Shown: positions 1 through 15,100 of the stretch, piece after piece
Layout of the letters: each line of letters opens with the position of its first letter
Position numbering within the stretch: position 1 is the stretch's first letter
Made by a program: the position numbers and the translations under genes
The notes under the pieces: generated by a model
What the model saw: the letters and a program-made list of their open reading frames with translations, nothing else
The model's database searches: none
Told to the model about the DNA's origin: nothing
NCBI GenBank assembly: GCA_028673005.1
Contig: CM054116.1
Location: 78,814,572-78,878,571 of the forward strand
Length of the DNA stretch: 64,000 nucleotides
Direction: 5' to 3'
From: Tanypteryx hageni
Lineage: Eukaryota; Arthropoda; Insecta; Odonata; Petaluridae

Positions 1-73
1 AGTTTTTCAAGAGTGTCTATCGATATCATCAACATTATGTACTTTTAATTTCTATTGTTTATTTTCATTTCAG

Positions 74-181
74 TATGAACTGGACTTGCCAATTGAAGTG
101 AAAGTAGGAACAATAGGAAAAGTTAGCTTAGATATACCATGGAATAACCTGTGCAACAAATCCGTTAAAGTGGAAATTGAG
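74..181 (+). CDS. Vps13: Vps13 exon 1 of window (chorein domain)
   Basis: Fragment residues 1-36, phase 0 to 0. It begins after a TTTCAG acceptor and ends at GAG|GTAAGT. The peptide LPIEVKVGTIGKVSLDIPW is the conserved N-terminal chorein segment that follows the first about 50 residues of VPS13. The preceding exon is outside the window. Confidence 0.93.
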
Positions 182-3100
182 GTAAGTGCATTCAAATTAT
201 TAAATCATGTTACTGGAGTAGTTCAATGGTGATTCTCCAATGGATAGGACACATGTTATTCAAACGTAATTTTTTAAATTTACTTAATTTAATCAGTTTT
301 TTAAAATGCAAATTTTAAAGCTAAGCTTTTAGGACCTAATTTTAAAATTTCTGTAAATTTAATATATCAGGAATAGATTTGATGTTATGAGATGTAATAA
401 AACAACTGTCACTTCCATACGATTTATTAAAACGACTGGTTTCGCTACAATCGTAGCATCTTCAGATGAATGAAGATGATGAAAGAAGATTATACGATCT
501 TAGCAAAACTGGTTGTTTTAATAAATTGTGTGGAAGTGACATGGTTGTTTTATTACATCTCATAATGAGAAAATTCTACAAGGATGAGCCTGACTTTATT
601 AATGAGATTTGATGTTCTTATGTGAATTATTATTCTTGGAAACATAGCTGAAAATTTTTGTATATGTCACAGGATGTCTTCCTTATTGCTGGTCCTATTG
701 CTGAAAGGGAATTTGATCCTCAAAAAGAAAAGAGGCTAAATAGAGCTGCCAAAAGGAAGAAACTAGCTGATCTTGAGGCTGAAAGTTTTTTTGGGAAAGG
801 TATACTAAGACATATCTTAATGTTTGATAAATATGAAGATTTTAAAGAATTAAGATACATAATGCTTTATGGTTATTTGCGGTTATAGACTTTCCTTAAA
901 AAAACTTGTGAGAAGTTGATTGTGTTTGAAGAATATTTTAGCAATCCAGAATTACTAATCTATTATTCCAAAATTTTTATAACTGATTGTTCATCAAACA
1001 TCATGGTGTAAATTGTTCATTACGTCATTTACATTTTCAGGACCTCCCGAATCCCAAAATTTTTTTGAAAACTTGATGACAACTATTATCAACAACCTTC
1101 AAATTTTTATCCGTAATGTTCATATCAGATATGAAGATACTATATCTAGTCCAGGATGTCCCTTAGCATGTGGCTTATGCCTTCAAACAGCATCTGTGGA
1201 AACAACTAATAAGTATGTCATCTATATATTATAGTAGAGATGTATAGAATAGAATTTATTTAAAAAGATATATGTGCATAGTTATTTTCTTTTTAATTTT
1301 AGGACATTCTGTTTGGCTGCAACAGTAATATTTTAATATCATCAAAATATCTTTATAAACATTTTTAGTGTGTTTTATATCATAAACGTGCTTATGTTTC
1401 CACTCTGTCAGTCTATGCAATCAATTTAATTAAAATAGCAAGTAAATGATAAGAGACATAAGACAAAGTCCACTTGGAGCTCTACTTTGTGGAAGGATTC
1501 CATTTAAATGAAAAAAAGAAATGTAAATTTCCACTAAAAAGTTTTTAGATTATTAAACGTTTTAGTGGAAATTTACAAGTTTCTTTTTTCATTTAAAGAG
1601 ACATAAGACTGAAATTTGCAGGGTGTATGTGATCTATGATACCATTTTTTGTGCTGCCAAAGAAGTTTTTTGGAGAAATCAGTGGGCGGTAGGGAGTGCC
1701 CTCAAAAATTTTCAAATTAAGACTGCAAAAGGTTAGAGCTAGAAAGTTAAAAATATCACTATTTGTGTGACCTTTATTGCAATATGTAACACTGCAAACG
1801 AGATACCACTTTGTTGCCTCTTTGAAAAGATTGATGGAAAAACATTTGGTCCAATGGCTTACCTTGGCTCGGTTGGGAAGAGTCTCTGGGATTGTGAAAC
1901 ACGTCCTGTGGTAGAATTCGATGCGATTGACTCAGATTTTCTGATTGAAAAATTTCCTGATGACCTCAGCACTGACCAGCTTTACCTTTTGAGGATGTGT
2001 AAGGCTGTTTCGACTGGCGATTGCCTTAAAGACCTCGCTGCAATGCTCCCTGGCCCTCTCAACCATGCACACTGGCTGACAACAGCCTCTCGGATTTTGA
2101 GGGAGTACAGAGCATCTGCAGACCCTCTGATGAGCTAAAACTTTTTACCACCTTCATTGTGCACGAGTATGGTCCCATGTGGTTCCATATAAAAAGATTC
2201 TGTAGGATTGTTGATGCACCTAGGAATCTGTGGCTGACAACAGTTAAGATCAGATACCTACCTGAACATGCCAAGAAGATAGTGCAGAGTGCCATATGGA
2301 ATAATGCTTTCTGGGCACATCCTGAGAATATTCTGGTGTCGATGCTTGCAGATGAGAGGGTGGCAGTTAGGCAGAAGGCAGCTTCACTTATCATTGACAT
2401 CAGGTCAAAGAGAGATGGTGCAGGAGGGAAGACAATTCGCAAATTCATTGTACCAGAACTAAACTTTTAAGCGCACGATTACACGGACAAGATTGATTGG
2501 GAGAAATGTTCTCTCACAGAGCCACCCATGACAAAGTCACTCACCGACAGTGACCTTCTCAACATCAAGAAAGAGGGCTATAAAGCTCCGCTAGAAAAAC
2601 TACACAAATACTTCCAGCTTCCGTGCCGCTGCCAGGCTGTCGAAAGATGCGTGAAGGAAGTCACAGCAGCCTCAACACATGTGTTCGGTCAGGAAGTAAG
2701 AGATGGATTCATCATAACTAGACTGTATGATCGCAAACATATGCCTATCTTTGAACATAAATGCCATATCAAATCTAGTTAACTGTGCCCAGCATATTAG
2801 GCTGGGTGGTCGGGTTGGGCACGGGAGGCACTCGCTTTGCAGCCACCTCCACATGGTGAGTGCTGGGCAGTTTCACTATGAAACTGGCTAAGAGCTGCTA
2901 ATAACAGCATTCTGTGAAAGAAGTTGGACAAGTTCCTGGGTGAAATGCGATATTTTCGATCTCTATACTGATGAAAATTGAGCAGTATTTCATTGTTTCA
3001 ACAGCACGAAAGTATTGTAAACTCTTCAAGTAATTGATTTTGATAACAATTGAGGCCCCTGCAGGTGGAAATTAGGCCCCACCAAAGATTGACAGACTTT

Positions 3101-6100
3101 CACAAATCATGCAATTTTTCTCGAAAATGCGAATTTTCAAGTCCAATGCGCAACCTGAAGATGTTATTGTAGGGCAAAAATTCTTTTTTCTCCACGGGGA
3201 ACCACAACTTTTGTGAGGTCAGGCCTCATCAAATTCGAAAAAAATTGATTTTCGCCTCACCCTAATGTTCATATCATAAGCCAGTAGATTAGGAACACAA
3301 CATGTGTAAGTGTATAAATGTACTTTTTTAATCAATCATTTAATAAATGGCTGTATTTACCCGAATCCAAGGTGAGTTTTTTTCCAAATTTCAGCTTGCT
3401 AAAATTGTGGGTCGTCTTAAATACGAGTATCAAGTTGTATACCATCAATACATCGCGGTAGATTAATCGCACATCTACTCATCATGCTTCAAGTCATGGT
3501 GTGTCAATTCATAACACAACAAACTCTTCGCACATCAATTCATCGCTAGACAAATTCGTCGCATGACAATTTTGTCACATGACAATTTCATCGCAAGAAA
3601 ATTCGTCGCAAAACACATCGCAAGACAAATTAAAGGTGAGACATGATGTCTCGTGTACGGCAGGGGGGTACACTTGTTGGGTTGGGTGTCACCTTCTGCC
3701 ATACACCGTAACTTGCAAAGAGAATAGCGATTCATTCTGGTATTATCAAAATATTTTTTAAAAATTTGCTGTAAAAATGTGTCTCCCACTACCATTCACC
3801 AGTCATGATGTCTTGCTTTCCAATTTGTCTTGCGATGAATTTTTCGTGCGATGAACTGACCATGATGAATTGACCAGCGGCGAACTGACCGTGACGAGTT
3901 ATCATAGAACCGTAGGAAGTATGGTTGTCTTTAATCAATGATTTTTTAAAAAACAAATGAAACATAAGATAAAATAATTGTATCTACTGAAAATTTTCAT
4001 TGCAAACTTACGATCCGGAATTAAATTAATAAAGTCTTAATTTAAAAAATACATTTATAATTCTTTTTTTCACAAAAATTTGTAACAAACCATTTCAATT
4101 ATTGAACAGACTATTATACCTATACTGAATACGTGTTTGAAATATACACCAAATCCAGTTAGTGAGAAATTAGATCATAAAATCTTTTTTTTTGTTTTGA
4201 CAGTCTTAGATTTGGGGTCGTCTTGGATTCAGATAAATACGCTACTTTATGTCATATAATTATATTACTAAGTTTATAAAAAATGTAAGTTTACAATTCT
4301 AAATAAACATCAATAAATAGAGCATGCTTTTTCATAATTCAGCATTTTTTATGTTAATTTTCATTAAAGATGGTTACATTCCATAATTATTTCGTCTTGA
4401 TCAATTGTGTTCCTCTAAATCAGGGGTCGGCAACCTTTTCTGTATGGTGGGCCACATTCATAGTTGCAAATGCTTTAGAGGACCATAACGGAAGTCATGA
4501 TAGCTTCAGCAGGTCAAATGAGTGTTTACATCAGAAGTTACTTAGAGAATCTTCAGTCTTCTATTAGTAGAAAATCATGTCTAAATAATTTATTAGCCTT
4601 AAAATTTCACCAGGAAAGGTTTCAAGACCACAATTTTACTAAAAATATGAAATTGTCTATGATAAATTTCACCAATCTCTTTTTCATCATAGTTTCACTG
4701 GCCACTTTGAGCACTTGGGAGCCACATGCAGTCCGTGGGCTTTAAGTTGTTGACCCCTGCTCTAAATGATTAGGAAATTTAAAAAAAATTTCGGTTTCAT
4801 TCAGAAAATTATTTATTTCATACATAGTTTTTCTCTCATTAGTTAGAAAGCAAAAAGTATTACAGCAAAATTTGGAATGAAATGTAAACTTTTGCAATAT
4901 AAAATTGTCATCTCATAGCAAGAGAGCTTTCAAAAGAAATATCTAGGTACTGATTGATAATTCATTTTTTTAAATTGTAGTAAATTGAAAATGGAAAATA
5001 ATGAATTATGTATTACTTTTTTAAAGTAAATGGAAGCCTTCCACAACACCACAGGGTGCAACTTCTTATTACCAGCTTGTACGTCTTGAGTCATTTTCTT
5101 TATATTGGAATGAATGTTGTGGGAAAGGTTCTTTGGCTGCTTCATCCCTTGACTTCAGTCCTCCAGGAAAGTGGTGGGCTGATATGAGGAATGGTCTGGA
5201 ATCCTTTGCCATTGCTGGAGAAGAATTTCAATTTTGTGAGTTGAATATTTTAAATTTATTATTTAGATTACTTATAAAAATATTTACAACACATGTTATT
5301 TACTCTTGTATTGTAACACAGCATATGAAGTTGTTATAAGATTTCATTTAAAATGTGAATACCTGGTAACTATGTTCTGTTGTATTTTGTACATTGTTTC
5401 TGCTTTAAATAAGATAGATATGGGTGCAACATCTTTGTATAATGGGATTGTTTGCATTTTATATTAACTTAATTAGACACTTAAAATGACCTTTAATTTC
5501 CTGTGAGTTATTAACTATAATCATTTTATCTTCATGCTAACTTACTAATTGATAGTTAACTAGTTAACTTTTTCATGGTTGTAGGCTTCTGATATAAAGT
5601 TTCACAATAAAAATTGACCAGAAGTAAAACACCAACTATATAGCAGAAAACTAGGAGCTATCCTTTTTAGGATAATTTCAGTCGTAGTAAACACTCAATC
5701 TTGGTGGGTTCAAACATTGAGGTTTCACTGCTGCAGCATTGTTGTCTCCTTTCCCTAGACAGTGCTGTGATCACATTCCTTCAGTTCCGCAAACAACTGT
5801 GATTTTTGTTGCATTTATTGTGTTTACTATTGCCTATAATCATGGTACCTAAGAGAAAAGTGAGTGTTATTGCAGCAACTAAATTTAAAAGAAAGGTGAT
5901 GAATTTAAACGAGAAAGTGGAGTCATTTAATAGGCTCTCTTGTGGTGATAGTGTGGCACAGTGGGCAGACATTATAGAATTATCAAGTTGGCTGTGTGCT
6001 ACATTAGGAAAAAAGAATAAAGCATAAATAAATAAAATAATAAAATAAATAAATAATAAAATAAATAAAATAAATAAATAAATAATAAAATAAATAAAGG

Positions 6101-9100
6101 TAACAAGTACCCGACAAATTGCAAAAGTTTCCTCTTATGCTTGTGATCTCAAATGGAAAATCCTTGGATCAAGGATCAGTTGCATAAAAAAATTCCCCAG
6201 AAAAACAATATCTTATACAAAAAGTCAAAGCACTTGCATGAGCTTCTGGTACATAAGATTGGTGGTGAAGGGAGTAGCACTGCTAGTTCCACTTCTTTTG
6301 CTGTGAGTAAGAAGTGGTTTGAGCAATTTAAGTGGAAGTACAGCCTACACAACTTTAATTTGGCAAGTGAATTGGTGTATGCAGACTATGTGGCTGTAGA
6401 GAACTATCCTGTGAAGCTATTTAAATGCATGGAAGACAATGGTTACAAGCCAGAATAAATTTTAATGCAGATGAGGCTGCTTTTGGAAGAGGATGCCTTC
6501 CAGAAGATTTTTGACCACGGAGGCTGCTGGTTTTAAGGCAGCCAAGGTTTACCCTTCTTTTCTTTGCTAGTATCTTGGGGACTGCATGGTGAAGTCCATG
6601 TTGTTGTATTGGGCATTATACCCCTGGGCACTGAAGGGGAAAAGTACAGAACATTACTGTACTGATTTTTGGAGAGCTGACCAAAAAGCCTGGATAAAAA
6701 TTATGCTGATATTAGAGTGGTTCCAAAAGTGCTTCATCAGAGAGTTGTAAAGATACCTTTCCTCCAGTTCAATGCCCTTCAAAGTAGTCATCATCATGGA
6801 CAATATGCTCGCCTTCTTGTCAAGCTTCAAGTTGGCACATCGCAGTCTGGAGGCCATGATCCTGCCTCACATCACAACATTGCCCTTTCAGTCATTAGAC
6901 CGAGGTGATGTATTCAAAGCTGAATACCTCTGGCATACTTTCAGTCACATTTTGTATCCAATGGAACATGGTGTAATTGTGGGTGTAAGAGTGTTGGAAG
7001 GATTGCAACATCACCAACTGCATAATCAGCATCAAAGAGCTGCTTGATGAATCGAAGCCATCTACCAAAAGCGTCTGCAGGAGGAAGTTTTGGGAAGAGG
7101 CAGTAAACAATTTTTCTCATCTCTTGATAAAGAAATCCAGAGGATAGTGAGGATGTCCATGCCATTGGAGGTGAGGGATTTGAGGACATAGAGACACTCA
7201 TAAAGTGTCACAGTGAGGATCTGATAGAGGATGAACTCATAAAATCAATTGAGAATGAGGAGAACAACCTGCAGTTAAGTTTTCAGATACTGGTAGAGAT
7301 CTTTGCCCTGGAAAAGTCAATGATGGACAAAATCTCTGTGGTAGATGTTATGGAGTAGAGCGTAAGGATGGAGAGAGAGGCTGGGGTTGTCATGATCCCC
7401 TATAAGGAAATGTATAGGAACAAGTAGAAAAAAGCTTTACAGATGCCCATCATGAAAATCCTGAACAAGCTAGAATCTCTAGCCTCGGACACTGACCCAC
7501 CTCACTTCTGTGAGATCTCCTGATGAGTCAGATGATACTCCAGTAGAACAAAAACCCACACATCTAATACAGTCATCATCGTCTCCATCATTATCTTCAT
7601 ATTCATCATTGTCTTCATCTTCATCAACGTCTTTGTTATGTTCATTATCATCAGCATTATTTATTGCTGTCAAAATATAGTTAAGTTTGTTAGTTGTGAA
7701 CCTATCCCCCTTTTTCCCATAAGCCCATGGTTTCCATCTTCCCATTATTATTAGGACCATGTCCCTTGTGAAGTTTGAGTGTCTCCTGTATTATAATTAT
7801 ATGCAATATGACGTATGAGCCTTGATCAAAATTTGAATATTTATGACATCATCATATGTATTAACTCATTGTTTCATGAAAATAGTGTCCTGTATCCATG
7901 TTTTCCTTGGTTGATGAAAATGAAATCAATGGTATAATATGTAGGTAAATCCCAGTAAAATGTAAGTCATTATATTTTTTTTCTATTTTCCCAGTGATTA
8001 AACCAATTACAGCAAAGGTTAAGGTTATTATGAACAAATCTAATGAAGTGAGGGTTCCAAAATTATTGGTGGATTTTCTCCTACAAGATGCTGCAACACA
8101 GATCTCTCATAAACAATACATATCCATCTTAGCTGTTCTTGATTCATTCCACAGACTAACGATAAGCAGGTATGATTACCGTTTTCAGGCATTTTAAACA
8201 TTTGTACCCATCAATTAATTTTTTAATTCATTGAATGTTCTCTAAATGTGTACATTATACTGAATGTAAATTAAAATGTTTTCCAATTTAAATATAATTT
8301 TATGAAGGATTGTTTATTTCAATTAATCATATCTTTGATTTCAGAAAATATCGCCAATTCCATCCTGGTGTTCCAGTCAAGAATAATTCTAACCATTGGT
8401 GGAAGTATGCATATAATGCAGTGCTAGAGCAGAGAATTAGACCTTACTCTTGGGCTTATGTTAAGAAACACAGGTGTGTATACATGAATTATCTCCTTTT
8501 CTGTAAAATTGAAGCAAAGTTTTGAAATCCTTCATTTTTTTATTGTCGTGGCATGTTACAATTCTTATCTACTTTATTTGAATTTCATAGGGATAATTAC
8601 CGCCATTACAAAAGTATTTTCAAAAAAACTTTGTTGAGTCCAAATGATACAGAACTCAAACTTGATCTACAAAAAGCAGAAGATAACCTGGAGATCATTG
8701 ATATAGTCATCGCTCAGGAGCATGCTAAAGTTGAGGTAAATACGCATTATGAAATCAGCAGCTAACTTGAGAAGAGGTAATTTATCACCAGCTTGAATAA
8801 AATATTTCCATCTTCTTCAAAATGAGTATACTATCAGCTTAGTTAATTGTTGGGTTTAAGTTGTCTTAATAAGTTTCAGTATTATTGGTGTAGCAGAAAG
8901 AACATTTCTGATCACATTTATCTTGAGATATTCATGATCTCCTTGCATTCATCATTTTAATATGATCTTGTAGCTGAAAAATTATTTGGAAAGGTAACAA
9001 ATTTTTCCTATTGTGCTCAATATTAATGTTAAGCATTTTAAAAGAAGGAAAGCATTATGAGTATGGCAATACCTTGGCTAACGAATCCTCTGGGACTGAA

Positions 9101-12100
9101 GCTCCTTTGCAACAAAGCTGACAATATATTTACAAAAAAAAATGAAAAATTAAAGTATACTTCAGAAACTTGATGCAAAGTGACTAAAAAGTGTTAAATT
9201 TTATTATTGAGAAAGTTGATGGTGCAACTTTCCTGTTCCCTGTGTAGTTCCAAACCATCTCGACTCCCACCACTGCCAATTTGGATGAGCTGGACTTCTT
9301 AGGACCTATTGATTTATTACCTAATTTAATTCATTTTAAACTAATTGGTACTTTTCATGTTTTAGGCACATTTGATATTATTTTTGTTAGTACTTCACTC
9401 TATCTCCTCTTTTCTGAAATCCTTGAATACCTCCTTATGCCTCCTATGTTACTTTTACCACATCTACTTTGTTAATCAAGGTATTACTGTAGTGGATTTC
9501 AGTGAGAATTAAAAAATCAAACACTTAAAGAAAGCCATCAAAGATTTCAAGGAAACCATTAAATAGAAAAGGAGCAAATTAATTTTGAGTGTGCAGCAGT
9601 ATGATAATATATTTTATATCATTATAATCTATATATTCTAGCTGCATCATGAAGAACCTGATCGAGTAGTTGTGAGAATGAGCGAGGTGGATTCATGGCT
9701 AGGTATTGGAATAATTGACACTGATTCCGAGGAGGAAGAATGGGAGACTGAATTAGCTTCTAGAGAGGCTAGAGATGCCATTGGGAACAACGTTTGGCAT
9801 AAAAGGCAGTGGGAGTTGGAAGTACGCTCTGATAAGGAGCGTGGTTTTTGGGCTCAGCTGACTTCAGAGGAGAGACAGCGGCTTTGCGAGGCAATTGGAT
9901 GGGCAGAAGGAACAATTGGATCCCCTGGAAAGCCTAAACAATATATAGGTATTGCTTATTTATGTTAAAAGTATAACATGTCAAAAATGTCATTTATTAT
10001 GAATAAACTGATACATATTAAAACATTAACAATAATTCATTCAAAAATAAGTATAATTTGTAAATAAATGTGCCTATGAGTAATAAAATAACTTAAAGTT
10101 TAATTCTAAGACTGCCACATTGATATTTTATCTTTCTTTGGAGGTCTCTTTGATTAATTGTTGATTATAGTATAGGAATATGCTTAATTTTTATAGTTTT
10201 CAAGAGAATATTGCTGGAATTAAATTGAGAGCTTCTTTAACTTACATTTTGCTAGATTTTCTGTTCTCATACTATTTTCTACCTTTTCATTAATTTATTA
10301 TTTCTCCTTTTTCAGAACACAAATTCAATTTTACACTTGCCAATGCGTCTCTTAGTTTGCTTGGAGATAATTGGGAACCTGGTCTAGGTCAGGCTAGAGA
10401 AGCGCTGGTCATTACTCTCACTCAGTTTCTGGCCAGTCTTGAAACAAGACCCTCAGCTGGAGCATATAAAATATCAGCTCGAGCTGAAAGTTTGGTAATT
10501 GAAGGTGCCAACTCAGATCAAGATCTCGTTCCTCTTTTGACAGCTGACAATGTTTTGACAGGTAAACTTGCTCAAGTGGATATCACCTCTCTCAGAAATA
10601 ATCATTTATGATGAATACTAAGTTCATTTTACAGCTTATTGGTTTAACAAATAATAATTTGGCTGTTTTATAATAAATCTTTTACATAATCTTTTTAGTA
10701 GCATTGGATTTATTGCTATTTCCAATCAGATTAGTGGCCGTAGTATAAATAAGATTTATACGCTCATTTTTTTGGGTGGAAGATTTCTAATTATATTTAT
10801 TGTAATTCTATTATATTTACTATAACAAATTAAAAAAAACAGTTGATCAAATTATCTTTATTGCTGGCTCTTTTTACTCCTTTTAAAGAAAATTCAGCAC
10901 CCACAATGTGAACTTATTTCTCCCTATTTAGGTAATAGTGCTCCTAACTTTTTGGCTATTGATTTTGAGAAGAATCCTCTAAATGTTGAAGCGGATTATG
11001 GATTAGCAGTCTCATTGGAATCTGTGGAAATTGCTTACAATGAGGTAATTCAGGAATACAAGTTTATTTTTTCTTGAGGTAAATTATTACTAGCTTAATT
11101 GTCCAAATTATTAGGAATTCCTGGAGTAAAAACATGTTTTCATCAGAAAATTCCACATCTTACATTAATACCATTTGTTAATTAAATTAAAATGTTTTTG
11201 ACTTTTTTCCTTGGTGCTGGGGAAAAAGCCTTCCATTATTATTTTCAGTTGAGTAAGAAATAAAATTTATGGTTTAGTTTACAAAAGCAGTTGGTACATT
11301 TATGTTGGAATTTAAAGATATATCGAGCCAGCAAATTTCTATTTGAAATGAAAAAAAAACGTCTCATGCTATACATTTTTGATTTTCAGCATGCTTTCTC
11401 AGAAGTACTATATTTCTTTTGTACTGAAGAAATGGACTCTACAATGGATGTGGTTGATTCTATTATGGATGGAACTCGCCATGTTGTTGATGTTGGTTGT
11501 TCAGCACTAACTCAGAGTCTCTCCAGTTATCGACACTTTAGAAGAAAGGCAATTCATCTTTCAATGGATCTTAAAGGCCCATATTTAGTGTTTCCAGAAA
11601 TGGGTTCAATGCAGAAGTAATTAAGTAACCTCTGTTATTTTGTGTTTATTGTGTATTATTGCTGTCCTTTGTTTATTTAAAAATGAGGAACTTCATAAAA
11701 ATTTTTGCAATTATTTTGAAACTTCTCAGCAATAGTGATTCCAAAATTCGTCATTATTTAATTGAATAATTTCAAGTATTTTGTGTTATCACCCATTAGC
11801 TATTTCTGTTTTCACCAAATCATATTGGGAGATAGTTTCAAAGAAGAATTATTAAGCCTGCTTTATGGCTCGAATCCATTTGATAAATTCAGTAGCTTCA
11901 ATAACCATAAAAAGGTTTAGGAAACCAGATGTGCACTTTAGCTGGAAAGCAAAAATCATTATTATTTAGTTACTGATATTAGATTCTGAAAAGTGACAAA
12001 ATTGTAGTCAACAATGGAAATCAAAACAAAAAAAATTCTATTTTGCTAATTGCCACTCCAATTTTTCAATCTACTTATGGTGAATCTCTGCTGATGTTGG

Positions 12101-15100
12101 CTGCATTTTACCAAAATTATGCATTTGGTTTCCTTAACCCTTTTATGGTTATTGTAGTTACCTAATTTGTCATTTGCATTGGAAGGAATTACACGTATGT
12201 CCTTCTTTTGTCGTACAGCTGTAATTGGCTTAAAGTCGTATTTTAATAATTCTATACTTAAAATTATGAAATATTGTATTCTGATTGATTTCAGTATTAC
12301 ACAGATTTAAATTGTAAGAATGAAATATCAAGCTCATCTTGTGGCTTGAATCCAAATGATGGTTATGTTAACTCTGATAGCTATAATTTGGTTTTAACAA
12401 TCATTTTTTGGTTATCAGGAGTAACAGCATCATAATTTTTGTAATTATTGTCTACCACATCATTTATTTTAAATTATTCTTATACTCGAATTTGAAATTC
12501 TTACTGTCTTAAATTATAGAAAAATGTTATTTTTTTCAACAGGGGTGGTAACGTTTTGGTTTTGGACATGGGTAGAGTAACTGTTAAAAGTGAGTTGCAG
12601 CCTCCAGGTATGGCTGGGCTTGAAGATGCTACTCAGATGGAATTAGAGGAACGCCTGTATGATCGTCTTCATCTCGACTTCTCTGAAATGCAGCTCCTTT
12701 TCTGTGATTCAGGTTTGTCAATTAAAATATTTATTAAGCTTATTCTACATTTTATCTCATATAATTTGTATTTATATTGACTCTTTCTTAATAGTAGATA
12801 TTTCATGAAAATGAAAAAAACTACTAATGCCCTTAAATTTTTAAGAACTGTTGTTATTTAATTTGTCTGTGGTAATAAAAAACTCTTGCATTATATTCAG
12901 GTGATGAATGGAGAGAAATGCGTAAAGTTCAAGAATCTGAACATCATTTGGTACCAAAAGTTAGATGCCAAGTTGTATTTTCAAACAGTGTTAAACCTGA
13001 ATATCGTCAATTACCAAGGTAATATTTTTATACTATATTGATCTTATATCTAATTGAAAAACTATTGTTTTACTATTAATGAAGAAATACAATTTTTAAA
13101 TGTCTTTTTTAACCCTTTAACCACATGAAGCGACTATAGTTGCGGTTCACCATGTAAAGCAACTTTGCCCCACGACCATCAAAATATGTTTACTGTGGGA
13201 AGCCTCATGCTTCCCCATCCTTGATTCCACAGCCTGGCATTGGGTATGTTTGGCCATGGAGCAAAGTCGCTTTATGCAGTGAATGGTAAAAAAAAGGTGC
13301 CAGTGATTCAAGTCGCTTGATGTGGTCAATGGGTTAAGGGATATGTGATATTAATTTTTCTTCTCTTTTTTATAATATTCAGGCACAAGTTGAATGTGTC
13401 CATTGCAAGTATAAAATTAAACCTATCAGATCGAAAAATTGGTATGTTTTTGGACTTCCTTGACAACTTACCATTACCCAAGGGATTGAAAACTACCAAG
13501 GGGACTGAATCAATTCCGGACTCTGGCTTACACGGCCCCATAAAGAGGATAAAATTAAGTAAGCATTTACCAAAGAAAGTGGATGCTGTTAAACATAGGA
13601 ATGCACCATTGAGGGTTAGAAGGGAATCTAACAGTATGAACAGAGATAGTATCAAAGGCAGAGTCATTGCTGCTCATATTCCATCCAGAAACTTGGATTG
13701 GATGGTAAAGGATGTAACATGGCCAGGTCCATCAAAATATGATCTTCAGCGTGTTAAAAGAGCAGTTGTGCATGCTGAAGTTCTTAAACAATATAGAAAA
13801 AGACCCGATCTGGTGGATGGAGGTGTTAATGGGAATGGCAGCACTGCTAAACTTGGTTTGCTGGAAATGGATAAGTAAGTTTTTGTTGTAATTTTTCAGC
13901 ACAATGGATAAAACAAATTGAAATATAATAGTTTAAATTTGGACCATCACGTACCTTTTTAATTATTTTTTTGTCACAGGAGCTTCATGTCATCAGAACA
14001 TAGCGACGAAGAAGTGGCGGAATTGTGGGCCCGCACTGTAGATCTACCAGGATTTGATGACAATGTATCTCCAAGAAATTCTATCACGATGCTCCTCAGA
14101 TTTGTTATAGGAGAGGCAAGTTAATTGATCACTTACATAATTTAGATATTTCTATGGTATATTTGTATACACTCAGCCAAATATAAATAGTTTCTGCCTT
14201 TTTTTATCAGATTCGTAGATAGAATTTATGTTGACCAGAAACATAGAATATATACTCAATTTAATAAGTTTTAGTTGTTACATTTGTGTGTTATCATCAT
14301 AATCATATTCTTTTTGCTTAGGTGGTAGTTCAATTATGCCGATCAAGTGATCGAATCGACCGGCCCTACCTTACTCTGCGTTTGGGACGCCTTTGCTGTG
14401 ACACTGCTTTAATGGAGTATGGTCCTGCGATACAAGCATCACTTTCATCATTTCAACTGGTTGATAAAGTACATACAGGATCATCAGGAGAGTATCTTCA
14501 CATAATATCTGCTGGTAGCAATGGTCCTCAATCAGAAGAGGTTGCCTCTCTCCTCTATCGAAAGGTGAATTGGAGCCTATTGCTAAGATTAAATTTGCTC
14601 TTTTAAGGATTGCCTTCATATTTATTTCATGTTAAAATTTTAATTCTTATTTTTTTAGGTGCGTTCTGACTGTCCAGACTTTAAGTCACATTTCCACAGC
14701 GTGGAGCAGTCCCTTGTGCTAGATTTAACTTCTATAAACATAGTCTTTCATCGAGAAGCTGTCACCACACTTTGCAAATATTTACAATATATCATGCAAA
14801 AGTAAGTTGAGCTTAAGCAAGTTTTGTAGCAATATTTTCTTTATTTGTGTAATTTTTCCATATAGGAGAATCTTTTTAGTTGATATTTTTCAATATATTT
14901 TGGTAGAATTTCTAGTATTTTATCATTTTAATAGTTCATAGCATTAGTATCATAGATGTGGTCACAGTTTGGTATTTTGTATTTCAGAATACAGAGTAGG
15001 GAGGCAAAATTGGCCAACATTGGAGCAGTTGCCATCACTGCCCCACAAACTGCGCTCTCATGGCTTTTAACAGGCGGTGTTAATGATCCTCCGATTCCCC

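Noticed and set aside
7479..7760. - strand acidic ORF (DDNEHNKDVDEDEDNDEYED)
   Set aside because: Produced by a TCATCA-type low-complexity tract; no homology or start context.
11838..12420. Conserved non-coding element duplicated in intron 11
   Set aside because: The two passages are only loosely alike; similarity may reflect AT-rich composition.
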